From assembly GCA_002917075.1 (NCBI GenBank), contig NTMA01000041.1, positions 247,116 to 311,115 of the forward strand: a stretch of 64,000 bases of DNA, written 5' to 3'. The notes below the pieces were generated by a model. That model was not told the origin of the DNA. It saw nothing but the letters and a program-made list of their open reading frames with translations, and ran no database searches. This document shows, one piece after another, positions 32,427 to 43,275 of the stretch (position 1 is the stretch's first letter; each line of letters starts with the position of its first letter). A program made the translations under genes and the position numbers. Source of the stretch: Hawksworthiomyces lignivorus. Taxonomy: Eukaryota; Ascomycota; Sordariomycetes; Ophiostomatales; Ophiostomataceae.

Positions 32427-33929
32427 CTATGCCTGGACGGGGACAGCGGTGCCGTTGGCGGGCTTGTCGCCCTCCTTGGCGGCGGCGCGCTCCTTGGCGA
32501 GGGCCTCCTGGAGAGCGGCGAAGGCGTTGTAGCCGAACAGCTCGTCGAGGAACTCCTTGCGGGAGCGGATGTTGATGTGGCCCGGGTGGATGCCGGGGTG
32601 GGCCAGCAGCCAGGCGTCGCGGTCCTGCTGCTCCTTGCCGTCGTTCATCTGGGTGAAGTAGCGGGAGGAGATGGAGGCCTCGGCGACGCGGGCGGCGCGC
32701 TTGATGCGCAGGGACTCGTAGAGCTTGAGGGCCTTGGGCAGGGCCTCGGGGGTGCCAAAGTCGGGCTCGGCGAGCACGCCGCCCAGGATGGCGGCGTCCT
32801 CGATGCCCATGGCGGCGCCCTGGGCCAGGTAGGGGGTCATGGCGTGGGCGGCGTCGCCGATGAGGACGAGCTTGTTGGAGCTGTGGGCCCAGTTGGGGAT
32901 CTCGTGGTGGGTGAAGAGGCGCCACTCGAGCACCTCGTCGACGTGGGCGAGCATGGTGTCGATGCGGGGGTCCCAGTCCTTGAAGGCGGCGCGGACCTCC
33001 TCGTTGGTGCCGATCTTGGTGTTGACGCCGTCCTCCATGCGGCCGGCGGCGTCGCAGGTGAAGACGAAGTTGACCAGGGGCTCGTTGACGCCCTGCAGCA
33101 GGTAGGACAGGATGGTGGCGTGGGGGCCGATCCAGTGGTTGTTGCGGGGCACGGTGATGATCTCCTCGAGCTCGGGGATGCCCTCGAGCTTGCGGGTGGG
33201 CACGGTGACGCGGTACACCATCTGGCCGGTGGGGTTCGGGGGGCTCTTGTGGCCGATGACGATCTCGCGGCAGATGGAGTGCAGGCCGTCGGAGGCGACG
33301 ATCAGGTCGGCGGTGAAGCGCTTGCCGCCCTTGGTGGTCAGGGCGGGCAGCTCGGGCTCGACGGTGGCGACGCGGCTGTCCAGGTGCACGTCGATGCCGA
33401 TCTCCTGGGCGCGGGCCATCAGGCCGCGGTGCAGGTCGGCGCGGTGGATGTGCCAGTACGGGCTGCCGTACTCCTCCTGTGCGGGCTGCTTGAGGGGGCA
33501 CTCGACCAGCATCTGGCCGTCCTGCCAGCGCATCATGCGCAGGTCCACGGGCTCCGTGCAGTACTTCTCAATGTGCTTGTCGACGCCGAGCTTGCGCAGG
33601 ATGCGGGACGAGTTGGACGACACCTGGATACCGGCACCGATGTAGGTGATCTGCGGGGCGCTCTCGAGCACGGTGACCTTGTGGCCGCCCGTCTGCAGGG
33701 CGATGGCCACGGTCAGACCGGCCAGACCGGCACCAATGACAATAATTTCCTGAAAAGAAAGTAAAAAGACCATGTCAGCACAACCGATCCGAGTCTTTTA
33801 TGTTGATTTTGTTTTGTTGACAACTTTGACAGCCGCGCGGGCGGCCGCTGATGTTGGGTTGGAGGGGTTTGCCACCAACAAACGTAGCATCGAGAAGCGA
33901 ATACGAGGGGGGGGAGAGTTCCATACCAT
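32427..33929 (-). CDS. FAD-dependent monooxygenase, salicylate-hydroxylase-like
   Basis: Flavin-dependent, NAD(P)H-using aromatic hydroxylase of the salicylate 1-monooxygenase/6-hydroxynicotinate monooxygenase group, probably cytosolic. Exon 1 (33929-33927) is the ATG alone. A 177 nt intron (gtatgg..ttttcag, branch ctgac) leads to exon 2 (33749-32427), giving 441 residues. The dinucleotide fold G7-A-G-L-A-G12 begins directly after MEIIVI. Other marks are IGAGIQVSSNSSRIL, the second FAD/NADPH motif ASDGLHSICR near residue 154, and LIGDAAHAMTPYLAQGAAMG near residue 294. A methionine codon at 33773 lies inside the intron between branch site and acceptor. Starting there would add eight residues of intron sequence, so I prefer the split start. 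The exact substrate is not determined by sequence. Confidence 0.9.
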
Positions 33930-35715
33930 TGTGATGAGAAGAGTTTGGGTTGAAACCGAAGGGAGAAGAGAGGAAGAAGAGAGGAAGAAGAGAGGAAAGA
34001 TGAAGAGCTGCCTAGAGTGAAAAGGGAGATAGAGAATGCCGCAGAATGGAGGTGAGAACGACCAAAACTGAGTTGCAGTCCGGGGACGGTGTGAAGATAT
34101 TTAATGTTCTCGCGATGGTATCGTCTCGTCCGAAGTCTTTCTTACACTTGCCAGCGTCTCCTCCCATCTTCCGTCCCTCCCTTTTCTTGCACCCCACATG
34201 GAATGCACGCGAATTGGGCGCTGTTTGGCAGCAGAACCCCAAAAATCGGAGAAGGGCTCGGTCATCGGCACCAAAAAAAGCTGGGGTAGACCCGGCTGTG
34301 GGCGCCACGGGAACGCTGCTTTGTTGTCACCACTTGTGCAGTTTTCGCTATCTTGCGCCTGGCTGTCGTCTTCCTAGCTCGCCAGTCGTACGAGAAGAGG
34401 GCGGAGGCATACATCCTGTCCTCGACGGCTGAAGACATGCGCGGAAGGAGACAGCCATGAGGCCTTTTAGACCTTCAGTTTGCGAGCAGGCAGCGCTATC
34501 GAGCAAGACCATTCTGCCTTGTGCCCTTTTTTCTCTGTGCTTTCTAGCAGTCCGAATGCGCGAGGCGTGAAAGGAGTGTGACGGAAGAACACAGCAGGAC
34601 TATCATTGCCACGGATGGATCTATCCGCCCTGTGCTGGACCCATCTGCATCTGCATCTATCTCCACACAGAGCCAAGCGACTGGCCGTGCTTGGCTAGAG
34701 ATATGCAGAGCCGTCGGGCACTAAGACAAACACGTCTAGTGCGGCAAGCTATTTGGGGGGTTGAAGCACGGCATTTTCGTGCCTTTGCTCCAACCCTCTT
34801 TCGCCAGTGCGCCTCCCGGTTGACCTTTAGCCTCCTGCAAGACACGCTGACGTCCTCAACGGCGAGTCGCCGGGGGCGTGGCCATGAAACAAGCTGCAAC
34901 AGTCTGCCATTGAGGGCAGGCAGATCGGACGATTCTCGAGGGGAAAGCTGACAGTCGCTGAGCCGCAGTTGCAGGATCTGACAGGGCATTGACAACGTCT
35001 GCTCGTACGTACTCCTTACTTTCGTACACGATACACTTGCAATAGCCCTAAACGTGAGACAGTGCCCATTCCATGTTAGGCCTGCTCGTACCCGTACAAG
35101 CACACCGTACGGAGTACACACACCCGTATGTCTACGCACGGGACCCCTTATTATTTCTTCTTCGGAAATAGATCGTTCGCTGGCCAGGCTTGGCCGCACA
35201 TAGATTGGGGAACCGGGCTGCTGGGTTCGGCTGAGTGCTTGGAGGTCATGCTTGGCGCGCTTCCTTGTCTATCTTTGCGTATCCGCATCTCTTCTCTGCT
35301 AGCAATGCGTGGGTCCCTCTACGAACTTCCGCGCCTGGATGCAGTTTTCCTCTGCTGAGGATTGTATATTAAAGCTCCTCTAGCATTAGGCCGATAGGCG
35401 TCGACTGTGTTCTTCCTGGAGCGCTTTCTAGATTACTTTCGTTTCTCCTCAAAACTTTTATATCTCGTGATCCTTGATTTCTCTCCAAGCTCTCCGATCC
35501 TCGCCGACGGCTTCTGCTCTCACCTGCCCGCGCTATTCAAGTCCCCAAGAGACCTCTCCCCCTCTGCTCCCCTCTGTTCCCCCCTCTCCCCTCTCCCGCT
35601 CCTCCATTTCTCTTGGCAGCATCTCAAACCTCCTCTCCTCGTACGCGACACACCCGGCACAACCGGCACACCCGGCATACGTAGTTCGCTTCTCGTCTTG
35701 TCCTAGAGCGCAAAG
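33930..35715. promoter_or_regulatory. Shared upstream region of the monooxygenase and dienelactone hydrolase genes
   Basis: About 1.8 kb between two divergent genes of possibly linked function. It contains TACGGAGTA at 35108-35116 and a long CT-rich leader (about 35540-35620) before the hydrolase ATG. No gene recognised. Confidence 0.4.
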
Positions 35716-36680
35716 ATGGCCACCCTCTCCGAGCAGTGCTGCAACCTGCCGCCGTTCACGTCGGACTACACCGCGGTGGGCACCTACTTCACCCTCGCCA
35801 TCGAGGGCCAGAAGGACCTCAAGGTGTACACCGTGGGCCCGACCGACGCCGAGATCACCATCGTGTGCATCTACGACATCTTCTCCCTGCACCCCAACAC
35901 CCTGCAGGGCGCCGACCACCTGGCCAAGGCCTATGGCTGCCGCGTCGTGATGCCCGACTTCTTCCGCGGCGAGTCCTGGCCCGTCGACAACATGCCGCCC
36001 AAGGAGGGCCGCGCCGTGCTCTCGGCGTGGGTGCAGCAGCGCGGTCACTGGGACATCATCCGGCCGGCCCTTCTCAAGGTGATTGAGCGCGTCAAGGCCG
36101 ACGGCGCCAAGAAGCTGGGTGTATGTTTTCCTACCGCACATCTCATGTCCCTTATTTGCTTGATATTGTGACGTCTTTTTTCCTTTTTTCTTGGCTAACG
36201 CGCTTGTCTCTTCTAGGCCTACGGTCTCTGCTTCGGCGCCAAGAAGCTGGTGCAGTCCACCGGCGACAACCTGTTCGAGGCCATGGCTTTGGTACACCCG
36301 TCATTCTTCGTGGCTGAGGACGGCGACGCCGTCAACGTGCCCGTGGCCCTGATCCCCAGCGGCCACGAGGACAAGGCGGTCATGGATGGTTTCTGGGAGC
36401 GCGTCCAGAAGAAGGGCGGCGTCATCACCGAGAAGTCCGTCCGGCCAGACTTTGTACGTATTGGCTCCCTGTCAAGGCATCTCTTTACATTCCAATTCCT
36501 TCTTTCTCTTTCTCTTCCTCTTTCCTCTAGGATTTATTTTCTATTGCTAACGAGGTGATCCAGACGGACATGCACCACGGTTTCGCCGGTGCGCGGTCCA
36601 ACTGGGCCGACGAGCGGCACGCCACTCGCGCGAGGGACTGCTTTGCCGCTATGATCAAGTTTTTCAAGAGCACGTTATAG
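35716..36680 (+). CDS. Dienelactone hydrolase family protein
   Basis: Alpha/beta-hydrolase that may open lactones formed during aromatic ring degradation. Exons are 35716-36120, 36217-36453 and 36564-36680, giving 252 residues; introns are 96 and 110 nt. TIVCIYDIFSLHPNTLQGAD and VVMPDFFRGESWP are family blocks. The nucleophile elbow is AYGLCFGAK with Cys140, just after the first intron. An acid (Asp187 in IPSGHEDKAV) and a histidine (218 or 219 in TDMHHGFAGAR) complete a Cys-Asp-His triad, as in dienelactone hydrolases. Splicing exon 2 to exon 3 joins RPDF to TDMHHGF. Many fungal members have unknown substrates. The divergent monooxygenase suggests an aromatic pathway, but no ring-cleaving dioxygenase is in the window. 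Confidence 0.91.
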
Positions 36681-36908
36681 AAAGCTATAGATATAGATTT
36701 CTTTCTTTTTTGTTTGCATTATCATGTTTGTTTGTTTTTTAGAGTTAGATTTTGGCACGACCCCCGATAGATGTAGAAAGCCAGTGCGGCTCAGCTATGT
36801 ACACGGAAATTAGGACAACATAACCGAATAGAGAGCGTTTGCGCGTCACACCCTGCGGCACTGCTTGACACCAGCCGGACCCGGTGTTTTGAAGTCTCCC
36901 TTGCCTGA

Positions 36909-38207
36909 CTACGCATCCTCGGCCTCCAGGGGCAGGAAGGGCGGCCGCGGCCAGAAGGGCGGGCGGAAGGGCCGCTTCTTCTTGCCGCCGAACGTGGGCC
37001 GCGCCGGGGCGGGCTCGATCGTGGTGTTGCCGTCGTCGCCCTCGATGACAGTGACGGTGACGGTGGGGCCGTCGTCGGTGCTGCTGCTGGCCGGAGGCGG
37101 CGGCGGCGAGGGCCGTAGCGTGGTGTGGTGCGGCGGCGGGGCAGCCTTGGAGGTGGGCGGCGCCTCCACGGTGACGTAGACGGTGCTAACGATTGTGGTC
37201 ACAGACTCTGTGGCGGACGCGGACGCCGGCGGCGGCGGCGGCTTTGCAGTGGCGGACGACGACGCGGGCGGGGCAGGTGCCGACTTGGCTGGCGCCGACT
37301 TGGCGGGCGCGGCACTGCTGCTGCTGCTGCCGTGCAGCTTAGAGGTAACGCTGCTCGACGGCGCGTGCGCGCTGGATGACGACGACGACGACGATTTCGG
37401 CGCCGGGGGAGGAGGAGGGGGGGCAGCCGAGCTGGACGGGGCCTTGGCCGGCGGCGCGCTGCTGGCGCCGGCGGCCAAAAAGGCCACGTACTTGTCAAAG
37501 GCGTCGTCGGCGACGCGGGCGGCGCTCAGGTCCACGGACAGGGTGCCGCGCGCCGTGTGGTAGCCAAAGGCGCTGGTGTTGCTGGCCGGGTTGGTCACGG
37601 CGCGCGTGCTGGTGGCCCAGGCCACCTTGTTGGCGCCCGCCGGGTTCAGCGCCTTGCCGCCGGCCCACTGGCTGACGCCCGCCGCCAGCACGCTCAGCGT
37701 CCAGTGCGTGTCGTTCTTGGACGACGCCAGCGTCCGGTAGCTGGCGCCGTCGTAGGCGGCCGGCAGCGTGTGGCCGCTGCGGGCGAGGAGAGGAAATGTC
37801 AGCAGGGTGACCGCTTTTTCTTTATCTTTCTCTTTTTTTTTTTGCTTCTCTTCTTGGCCGCCAAAAATTGGGAAAACTTACGTAGCCCAGCGCGACGACA
37901 CCACGGCGCCAGTGCCAGAGGGCCAGGCGACGGTCAGCGGGTTGGCCGTCATGGCGCCGCCCCAGCCCACGCCGGCCCAGGCCTGGCTGGCGGGGGCCAC
38001 GATCTGCAGCAGCGCGTCAAAGGGCGCGCCGGCCGCGGCCGTGTCCGGGATGGCCACGCGGAACGTGACGGTGCTGGTGCTCGTGAACTCGGCGAGGCAG
38101 ACGCTGCTGCCCGTGTACGCGGCGTCGCAGAAGGCAGCGCGTGCTGTAGCCGCGTGGCCGGCGAGGGCTACCAGCGCAGCGGCCAATAGACCAGAGGAGC
38201 CACCCAT
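36909..38207 (-). CDS. Secreted CDH-type cytochrome (DOMON) domain protein with Ser/Pro/Ala-rich tail
   Basis: Predicted extracellular b-type cytochrome like the haem domain of cellobiose dehydrogenase, but without the flavin dehydrogenase domain. Exons are 38207-37882 and 37776-36909 (105 nt intron), giving 397 residues. The signal peptide GLLAAALVALAGHAATARA is cleaved around residue 24. The cytochrome domain runs from about residue 26 to 200. Met86 (GVGWGGAMTANPL) and His182 (AFGYHTARGTLS) are the candidate haem ligands. A linker of Ser, Ala, Pro and Lys (about 205-330) follows; it probably carries O-glycans. A Thr/Val segment and a basic, Pro-rich C-terminus (GGKKKRPFRPPFWPRPPF) end the protein. 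Such proteins may pass electrons to oxidative enzymes such as lytic polysaccharide monooxygenases, but that role is inferred. Confidence 0.84.
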
Positions 38208-39906
38208 TGTTGCAGGAGACAAAATTCACCCAGGAGGGGGGAACGGAGAACAAGTAAAATGGGGGATGGCGAGATGCTTCACGAGCGGTGACGGGAAAAG
38301 GAGGGTGCTATCAGGGAGAGGGCAGCAGCTCAGAGGCAAGCTTTCTACTTATATGGCCAAGTGTGTGCCAAGTGCCATATATCAAAGAGCTTGCAGTATG
38401 CCACACCATCACGGCTGTCGTTCCACACCCATCTCCTCATCTAGGAAGAGGGCTTCTTACAGCACCTTTCGCTTTCTTCTCGCAACACGGCACACAGCCA
38501 AGAGGCCGGCCCACTCGCATAATTCGGTCAGAAGGAGGGCCACTCTCGGTTCCGTTAACGTATCTGATGCCACACAATGATATAAGAGCAATCTGATCCC
38601 AGATGAGCGCCCATTGACTGAAAGACACTGTATATTCATGCCCTTTCCATTAAACAGAAACCAATTGGCCTAGTACTACCCTTAATCAGATGCAGAGGGG
38701 CTATGATCATAGACACTCGAAATAAGCAAGAGAAGCTATTTTTGAGCGAGAAGAGTTTCCTGCCGCCTGTCTGAGAGTTCCTCGTTCCGTGTGAATAAGT
38801 AAATAAACAATCACAACTAAATTACCAGGCACCTAATAAGCACCATCGTTTGTATGATATTTTACTCTTCTCTCCCGTTTCATGCCTCATGGGCCAATAG
38901 CACATCTGCTAATACAAATGGAAAACCGGGCTGTCGGCAAAGATGTTCCCCTTTCCCTTACCCGCACCACGCAGAGAACCAGAGGATCGACGGATAAAAG
39001 TCTGAATTTACGGGGATGGCCTGCGGGGCAGTCCGTTTGCTGCCCAGGGTAAGGCGTGTTTCTCGCTTTTTAAATTGTCCGATTTCAGGCACGGTGATCT
39101 CGGATCTATTGGGTTTGTGGAGCATGGCAATATAACTTAGCATAAGAAACCTATTGACATCAGTTCGTGTAAAGAGACTGGTTGAAAGATAATCGAGCAC
39201 GAAGATAAATGCGAATAAATATGCAAGAATTGGATAAATATCCTGGCATATACAATGGTATATGGGAAGGTCGAAGCGAGATAAATGACTACATTCAAGT
39301 GAAGAGGATAGACGGCAGCAAAGTTCGCTCTCGAGAATATATTGCAATTGAGTGCTGACGTGCGAGCCTATCATGCCAGATGCTTATCTATCAAACACCC
39401 TTGCACAAGGTAATACTTTCCAGGCTTGCAGAGTAGTCATGAGTGGTGTATGTCATCCTTGGTGTAGGGAGGACAAAGTTTCATCTCTGTTGATGATATC
39501 CTATTTGCATCTAAAAAAAAGATTGCACTTTATGCTTTTGAAATGCTGATGCTGAACTAAGAAAACTTCCCAAATCATGCAAGGCGAGACCATGCCATCA
39601 TGCATCGCTTTGTATCCTGACATGTCTTCGCCGAAAAAACCATCACCTCTGAAATATATGAGAGACATTAAAACACCAGATCCCGGCCACGGTACTGCAG
39701 TGCCCCCAATCGGCCACTGACGCATGTTCCATGCGCCATGAAAGCCACTACCTAAAACAACCTCATACAAACATTATCTACAATTAAGACCTCATCCCCA
39801 CCCCCCAAAAAAATTAAGATAAAACAAAAACGAAACAGAGCTCTATTGCACCTGTTGTTTAGAAAAAAAGAGAAAAAAGAAGGAAAAAAAAACATCATTT
39901 TGCAGC
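38208..39906. other. Intergenic region
   Basis: About 1.7 kb. The first part is the promoter of the secreted cytochrome gene and the end is the 3' flank of the next regulator gene. No gene or repeat recognised. Confidence 0.3.
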
Positions 39907-42900
39907 TCAGAACATGCTCTTCATCTGCTCGTACACGGACTCGCCTGGCGGCAAGTTGCCGTCGCCGTGCCGCAAGTCTGGCATCCCGTAGCGGCCGTCG
40001 TCGGCGGTTGCGCCGGGCGGCAGAGGCGGCAGAGAGGAAGAAGAAGATGACGGCGGGCCACCGCCCAGGCCAGTGTAGCCTTCGTAGATGCGGGTCATCT
40101 CGTTCTGGATCTGCATGCCATTGGTCTGCTCGGGGGTCGTCGAACCTGCCGCACCCGGGGTAGTCGGGCCGGGATGGCGGCTGGACTGATGCGGTACTGG
40201 CGATGCAGTGGAGCCGGTACCGGAGTTGTTGCCTAGCGGCGGCAGACGGCCATGATTCCCGTAGGAGGGCATACTAGACCCGCCAGGGAAGGATGGCGGT
40301 GGCGGCGGCGGTGGCGGCCAAACGTCGCCCGAGGCGCTGCGGCTGCCCACGGCCGGCGAGGACACGGCTGACGAGGGCCCATTGTTGCTGTTGCTGCTAT
40401 TGCTGTTATTGTTGCCACCATTGCCGATAGGTGGCACATAGAGACGGTAGTTGCCCTTGTTTCCCGCGCCGAAGCCGGGCATGGCGCCAAAACCGGGCAA
40501 GGCGGCGACGGGCGACTGGCCCATGTGGGAGGATTGGGGGTGGTGATGGGGAGAGTCCTGCTGCTGCAGGCCGAGGCGCGGGGCGTAGGCCTTGAGGGAG
40601 CGGATGGTGCGCCAGAGGCGCTGGGAGACCCAGCTCTTGGCGGACATGTCCTTGACGAGGTTGAGGGCCATGTAAAACTCGTCGCGGCAGTCGGCGCTGA
40701 ACTGGACCGGCTGGTGGGTGGAGGCGAGGAAGAGCACGGCGATGGCGGAGGTGAGAAACTGGTGGTAGAAGACCTGGATGCGGCGGTACAGGTTGCTGCT
40801 GTTGTTGAGGCGCGACAGGTAGCGGATGGTGTCCTTGGCTAGGTTGACGACTTTTTGGGCCTGGGCCATGTTGCTGTTGATGCTGCTGGCGCTGTGCAGG
40901 ACGGGCGTGTGCAGCCAGATGCGGATCTGCTTTGTGGTTAGCCATCGTTCTTGGAAGAGATCATTTCGCTCTGGAACGTCTCTCTCGCATCGTTAGCGCA
41001 GGGACAGGGCAGCCTCTTTACCTGGTTCAGCCGAAGGCGCGTCCAGATCTGCAGCCGCTGCAGGTTGTACGAGGGCGTGGACGGCAGGGGCAGCTCGCGG
41101 TCAAAATTGCTGATCTTGACGGACTCGGGCACAGTGTCGTACCACTGCAGGATCTCGCGGTCGAGAGCCTCGAATTCGTCTTGCTTGAGGTCGCGGACGA
41201 TGGCGGGCTCGAAAAAGTCGACGAGCTTCCAGATCTTGGCGCCGAGGCGCGAGTAGGTGATCATGGCAACGAGGTAGGGGTAGTCGTCGGGGAAGGGCAG
41301 ATTGGGATCGATGTTGTCGTCATGCAGGACGTAGGGCAGGCCGACGCCAAAGCTCCAGCGGCGGTCGAGGACGTAGGCGGTCCAGAAGGTGTTGATGGCG
41401 TTGCGGCGCTCCTGCTCGTCGGCGATCTGGGCGAGCCCCTCGCGGCGGTGCAGCCCCTGCTCGAGACAGTGGCGGGCAACCTGGCCCATGACGCGCCAGG
41501 CCAGGACCTCGTCGTCAGACAGGAAGCGGTAGCCGGCGACGAGGGCGAGGAACGGCAAGTTGGCAATGCTGCTGGGGTCGTTCATCAGCATGGCGTCGGT
41601 CGCAGGCTGGATACTCTCGTAGAGGCGGATGGCCTTGTCGCTGTGGCTGTGCTCCTCGACGGCCAGCGCGCAGCACATGATGATCTTGAGCGTCAGCGTG
41701 CGGATGTCGGCCATGGCCTCGGCGTAGCCCGGCGGCGGCTGCGGGGCACCGCTCTTGCGAGCGGCCTCCATCCACGAGCACAGGTTGTGAGTGTGCTCGA
41801 TAACGGTTTCGATCTGGACGACCGGGTACATAATGCCGACCTCGTCTTCGTGCACGCGGCACAGCCGGATCATCTCGTCCCGGTCGAACAGCTCCCAGAG
41901 AGGATCATTGAGCGGGAGCGGCGACTGTCCTCCGGCGCTGGCGGACAAAGGCTGGTGCTGATGTGGGTGCTGGTGGTGCTGCAGCGACAACGACGAGGGC
42001 TGCGCCTGGTACGGCGGCGGGAGCGCAGGTGAGGTGCGCGGGGTCTCTCCGTCGGCGGCAGAGGGGCCGGCATGATCGTCGGGCTGGGCTTCACCGCTGT
42101 AGCCCATGTTGTGCAGGGTGTTCTTGGCGACGTCGACGGTGAAGGCCATGCTAGTGGGTCCGCCACGGAAAGAGTGGGATTGAGAGGAGCGTATGGGGGC
42201 TAGCTGGTCGGTCTTGTGCAGAGAGGGGATGGAGGAGGACGGCGACGGCGAGACGGTGGACGAGGGGATGGGCAGGATGCGGTCGTGCAGCGGGGCGAGG
42301 CGCTGGGTCTCATGGCGCAGGACGGTGACGGTCTGGAACAGGGACTCGATCTGCTCTTCGAGGTGGTGCATCTTGTCGGACATCTGCTTGTACTCGTCCG
42401 AGTCCTTGAAGTTGTTGGAGCAGCAATTGGGCGAATAGAGGCATGCCAGGTTGAGGTTGCCACACCGCTGGCAGGGCGTCTCGCCATTGCCTGGAGGGTC
42501 AGCATAGGAGCAGATTGCAGAAGGGGAGGGAGGATTGTGCATCCTACATTTTATCTTCCTGCGCTTGCATTCGTTGCTGTCGAGAGACGTTCAGTAAGCT
42601 CATCTTGAAAACAGATCGGCCGTGAAATTTAAAATTGAGGGGTCTAGGTCGTGATGTTGAAGATACATACCAAGCAATCGAGATATACTAAACAAAAAAG
42701 ACGGCAGTAGTCAGCATATGGGTAGATTTTATGCAGACAAGGCAGCCCGGTCTGTGTTACATGCACGGAAACGTGATGTGACGCATCATTCTAGGGTATA
42801 TGATAGATTTTTTTTAAAAAAAAAAAAAAAAAATACGTACCCTATTCCGCTTGCTCCGCTGTTGCTTGGGACCAACATCGTCTTCATCCTGCTTACGCTT

Positions 42901-43275
42901 ACTCGGCGTGTTGTTGCTGGGTTTGTGACCGGCATTGCTGTGCGTCATGTATGTGTTGTGTGCATTGTGTGAGCCTGGGGTGCCGAAAGCCTCTGGCGAA
43001 TAAGGCTGCGGCGTCGATGCAGCGAGCGCGGAATTGTCTCCGGCTGCAGCGGAACTGCTGCCCGCAAGATTCAGCAGGTGGATGGGTGGACGACTGGAGG
43101 ACCGGCTGTGGCTTGCGCTCCTGCCGGGATGATGCAGGGACATGTCGTCGCCCGGCTGGCCGAGAGGAGCCGCGACGACAGAGGAAGATCTAGATGCCAT
43201 ACCGCCAGCAGACGGCACCGCCGCCTGCTGGGTCAGATATCGCAAATCTGTGGCCTGGATTTCGATTTGCTCCAT
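39907..43275 (-). CDS. Zn2Cys6 transcription factor with fungal_trans domain, five exons
   Basis: Nuclear regulator, 989 residues. Exons are 43275-42841, 42687-42671 (17 nt), 42576-42548 (29 nt), 42490-41022 and 40926-39907. Only splicing creates the zinc cluster, C151-X2-C154-X6-C161-X5-C167-X2-C170-X6-C177 (ACNECKRRKIKCNGETPCQR), so three introns interrupt it. DEYKQMSDKMHHLEEQIESL is the coiled coil after it. The fungal_trans domain spans about residues 380-640, with DEMIRLCRVHEDEVGIMYPV, LAWRVMGQVARHCLEQGLHR and NTFWTAYVLDRRWSFGVGLP. The last exon is joined at INSNMAQAQKVVNL and ends in a Gly/Ser/Pro-rich tail. Its acceptor is a tandem aag/cag, so one glutamine may be optional. Targets are unknown. 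Confidence 0.9.

Noticed and set aside
32334..33764. Long plus-strand open frame (476 codons) opposite the monooxygenase
   Set aside because: Antisense shadow of a GC-rich gene. It is full of Gly/Val/Asp and has no family motif, while the minus strand shows complete FAD motifs.
33771..33773. ATG at 33773 as the start of the monooxygenase
   Set aside because: It lies between a branch site and a strong acceptor. Using it would add intron-like residues before the conserved FAD fold, while an upstream ATG has a perfect donor right after it.
39501..39770. Minus-strand frame of 89 codons in the spacer before the second large regulator
   Set aside because: No conserved motif and no neighbouring exon with which it could be joined.
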